Shown piece by piece: positions 50,360-51,152 of a stretch of 51,152 bases of DNA (its first letter is position 1; every line of letters begins with the position of its first letter). The notes under the pieces are model-generated. The model ran no database searches. It had not been told where the DNA came from and worked only from the letters and a program-made list of their open reading frames with translations. Source of the stretch: Actinomycetota bacterium (GTDB lineage Bacteria; Actinomycetota; Humimicrobiia; Humimicrobiales; Humimicrobiaceae); contig JAQUOE010000008.1 in the NCBI GenBank assembly GCA_028717265.1, positions 1 through 51,152 of the forward strand, written 5' to 3'. The position numbers were made by a program, and so were the translations under genes.

Positions 50360-51121
50360 TTATTTAAAAAAACTTATATACCATTTTAAGATATTATTAC
50401 CCCAAAATAAAGACATAATACTCCCCAGAGATATAAATGGCCCGAAAGGGATCGCCTGTTTCAATTTTCCTTTTTTTATTATTATCAGAAAGACGCCATA
50501 TATCGTTCCTGCAAGAAATCCCAGAAACAGAGCTACGATTACATTTCTAATCAGAAAAGCACCTATCATAAGACTCAATTTGACATCCCCCATCCCCATC
50601 CCTTTCGGGTATATCAAATGGACTATAAGCATAAATAAAAAAGCTCCCAGAGTGTATGCCAGAGGCACCCACCATCGTGGTAAATCCGGTATGATATTTA
50701 TTGCCAGTCCTATCAACGTAAAAGGCAACACTATTACGTTGGGAATTATCCTGAAATCTATATCGATAAAAGATATCGCTATAAGTACGCTACATAAGAT
50801 TATACCCGTAAGTGTTTTAACTGTCAGCCCAAAAAAAATATAATTTGCGAGGAACAGTATCCCGGTCATTATTTCTATCAGAAGATTATTTACCGGAATC
50901 CTGTTTTTACAATATCTGCACCTGCCCTTAAGTATGATAAAGGACAGTACCGGTATATTATCGTAAAAATGAATTTTTTTCTTACAGCTGGAACAAAAAG
51001 ATGCGGGCTTAATTAAGGAAAGCCCGCGGGGCAGTCTGTATGCAACTACTCCCAGGAAACTACCTGCAACCAATCCGGAAATGAAGAAAATTATATAGAA
51101 AGCTACTTTTACTATTTCCAT
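50360..51121 (-). CDS. Prepilin peptidase (A24)
   Basis: GSFLGVVAYRLPRGLS, CSSC...CRYC zinc motif, ISFIDIDFRIIPN and GMGMGDVKLSLMIGA catalytic Asp motifs. Confidence 0.94.
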   Translation of the reverse strand: MEIVKVAFYIIFFISGLVAGSFLGVVAYRLPRGLSLIKPASFCSSCKKKIHFYDNIPVLSFIILKGRCRYCKNRIPVNNLLIEIMTGILFLANYIFFGLTVKTLTGIILCSVLIAISFIDIDFRIIPNVIVLPFTLIGLAINIIPDLPRWWVPLAYTLGAFLFMLIVHLIYPKGMGMGDVKLSLMIGAFLIRNVIVALFLGFLAGTIYGVFLIIIKKGKLKQAIPFGPFISLGSIMSLFWGNNILKWYISFFK

Positions 51122-51152
51122 CCCGACTATTACTTTATTTGCTGGTTAATTA

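Overview
AT-rich bacterial chromosome segment with almost every gene on the minus strand. The FtsR-like MerR / GarA-like FHA pair suggests an actinobacterial-type lineage (inference only). It is mostly core genome. Housekeeping content includes a dacA-type carboxypeptidase with MerR/FHA regulators, tRNA-Pro(GGG), gpsA, der, a DUF512 radical-SAM-like protein, ispH, plsC, cmk, aroA, tyrA, a YhfC-family membrane protease, a PAS-GAF-GGDEF-HD-GYP protein, transketolase, zwf, a CDF transporter, a RimK-like ATP-grasp ligase (the only convincing + strand CDS), MATE, a GT2, a transglutaminase lipoprotein, scpB/scpA, trpS, an M50 protease, xerC/D, NUDIX, an M20 peptidase, DUF1461, pyrG, recN, nadK, tlyA, ispA, nusB, efp and pepP. 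A type IV pilus locus (pilD, pilM/N/O, a PilP-like lipoprotein and three pilin-like proteins) is interrupted by aroC-aroK-aroB-aroQ. Most notable candidates: an unannotated structured ncRNA of about 168 nt on the + strand (about 11208-11375) with promoter and terminator; pilin-like proteins with FN3 repeats and a bactofilin/beta-helix-like body; an LVIVD-PKD-transglutaminase lipoprotein; a CDF transporter with an apparent Asn-Asp/Asn-Asp metal site; and phased repeats upstream of the c-di-GMP gene. No CRISPR array, transposon or prophage was recognised. All family calls come from reading motifs; no database search was run.
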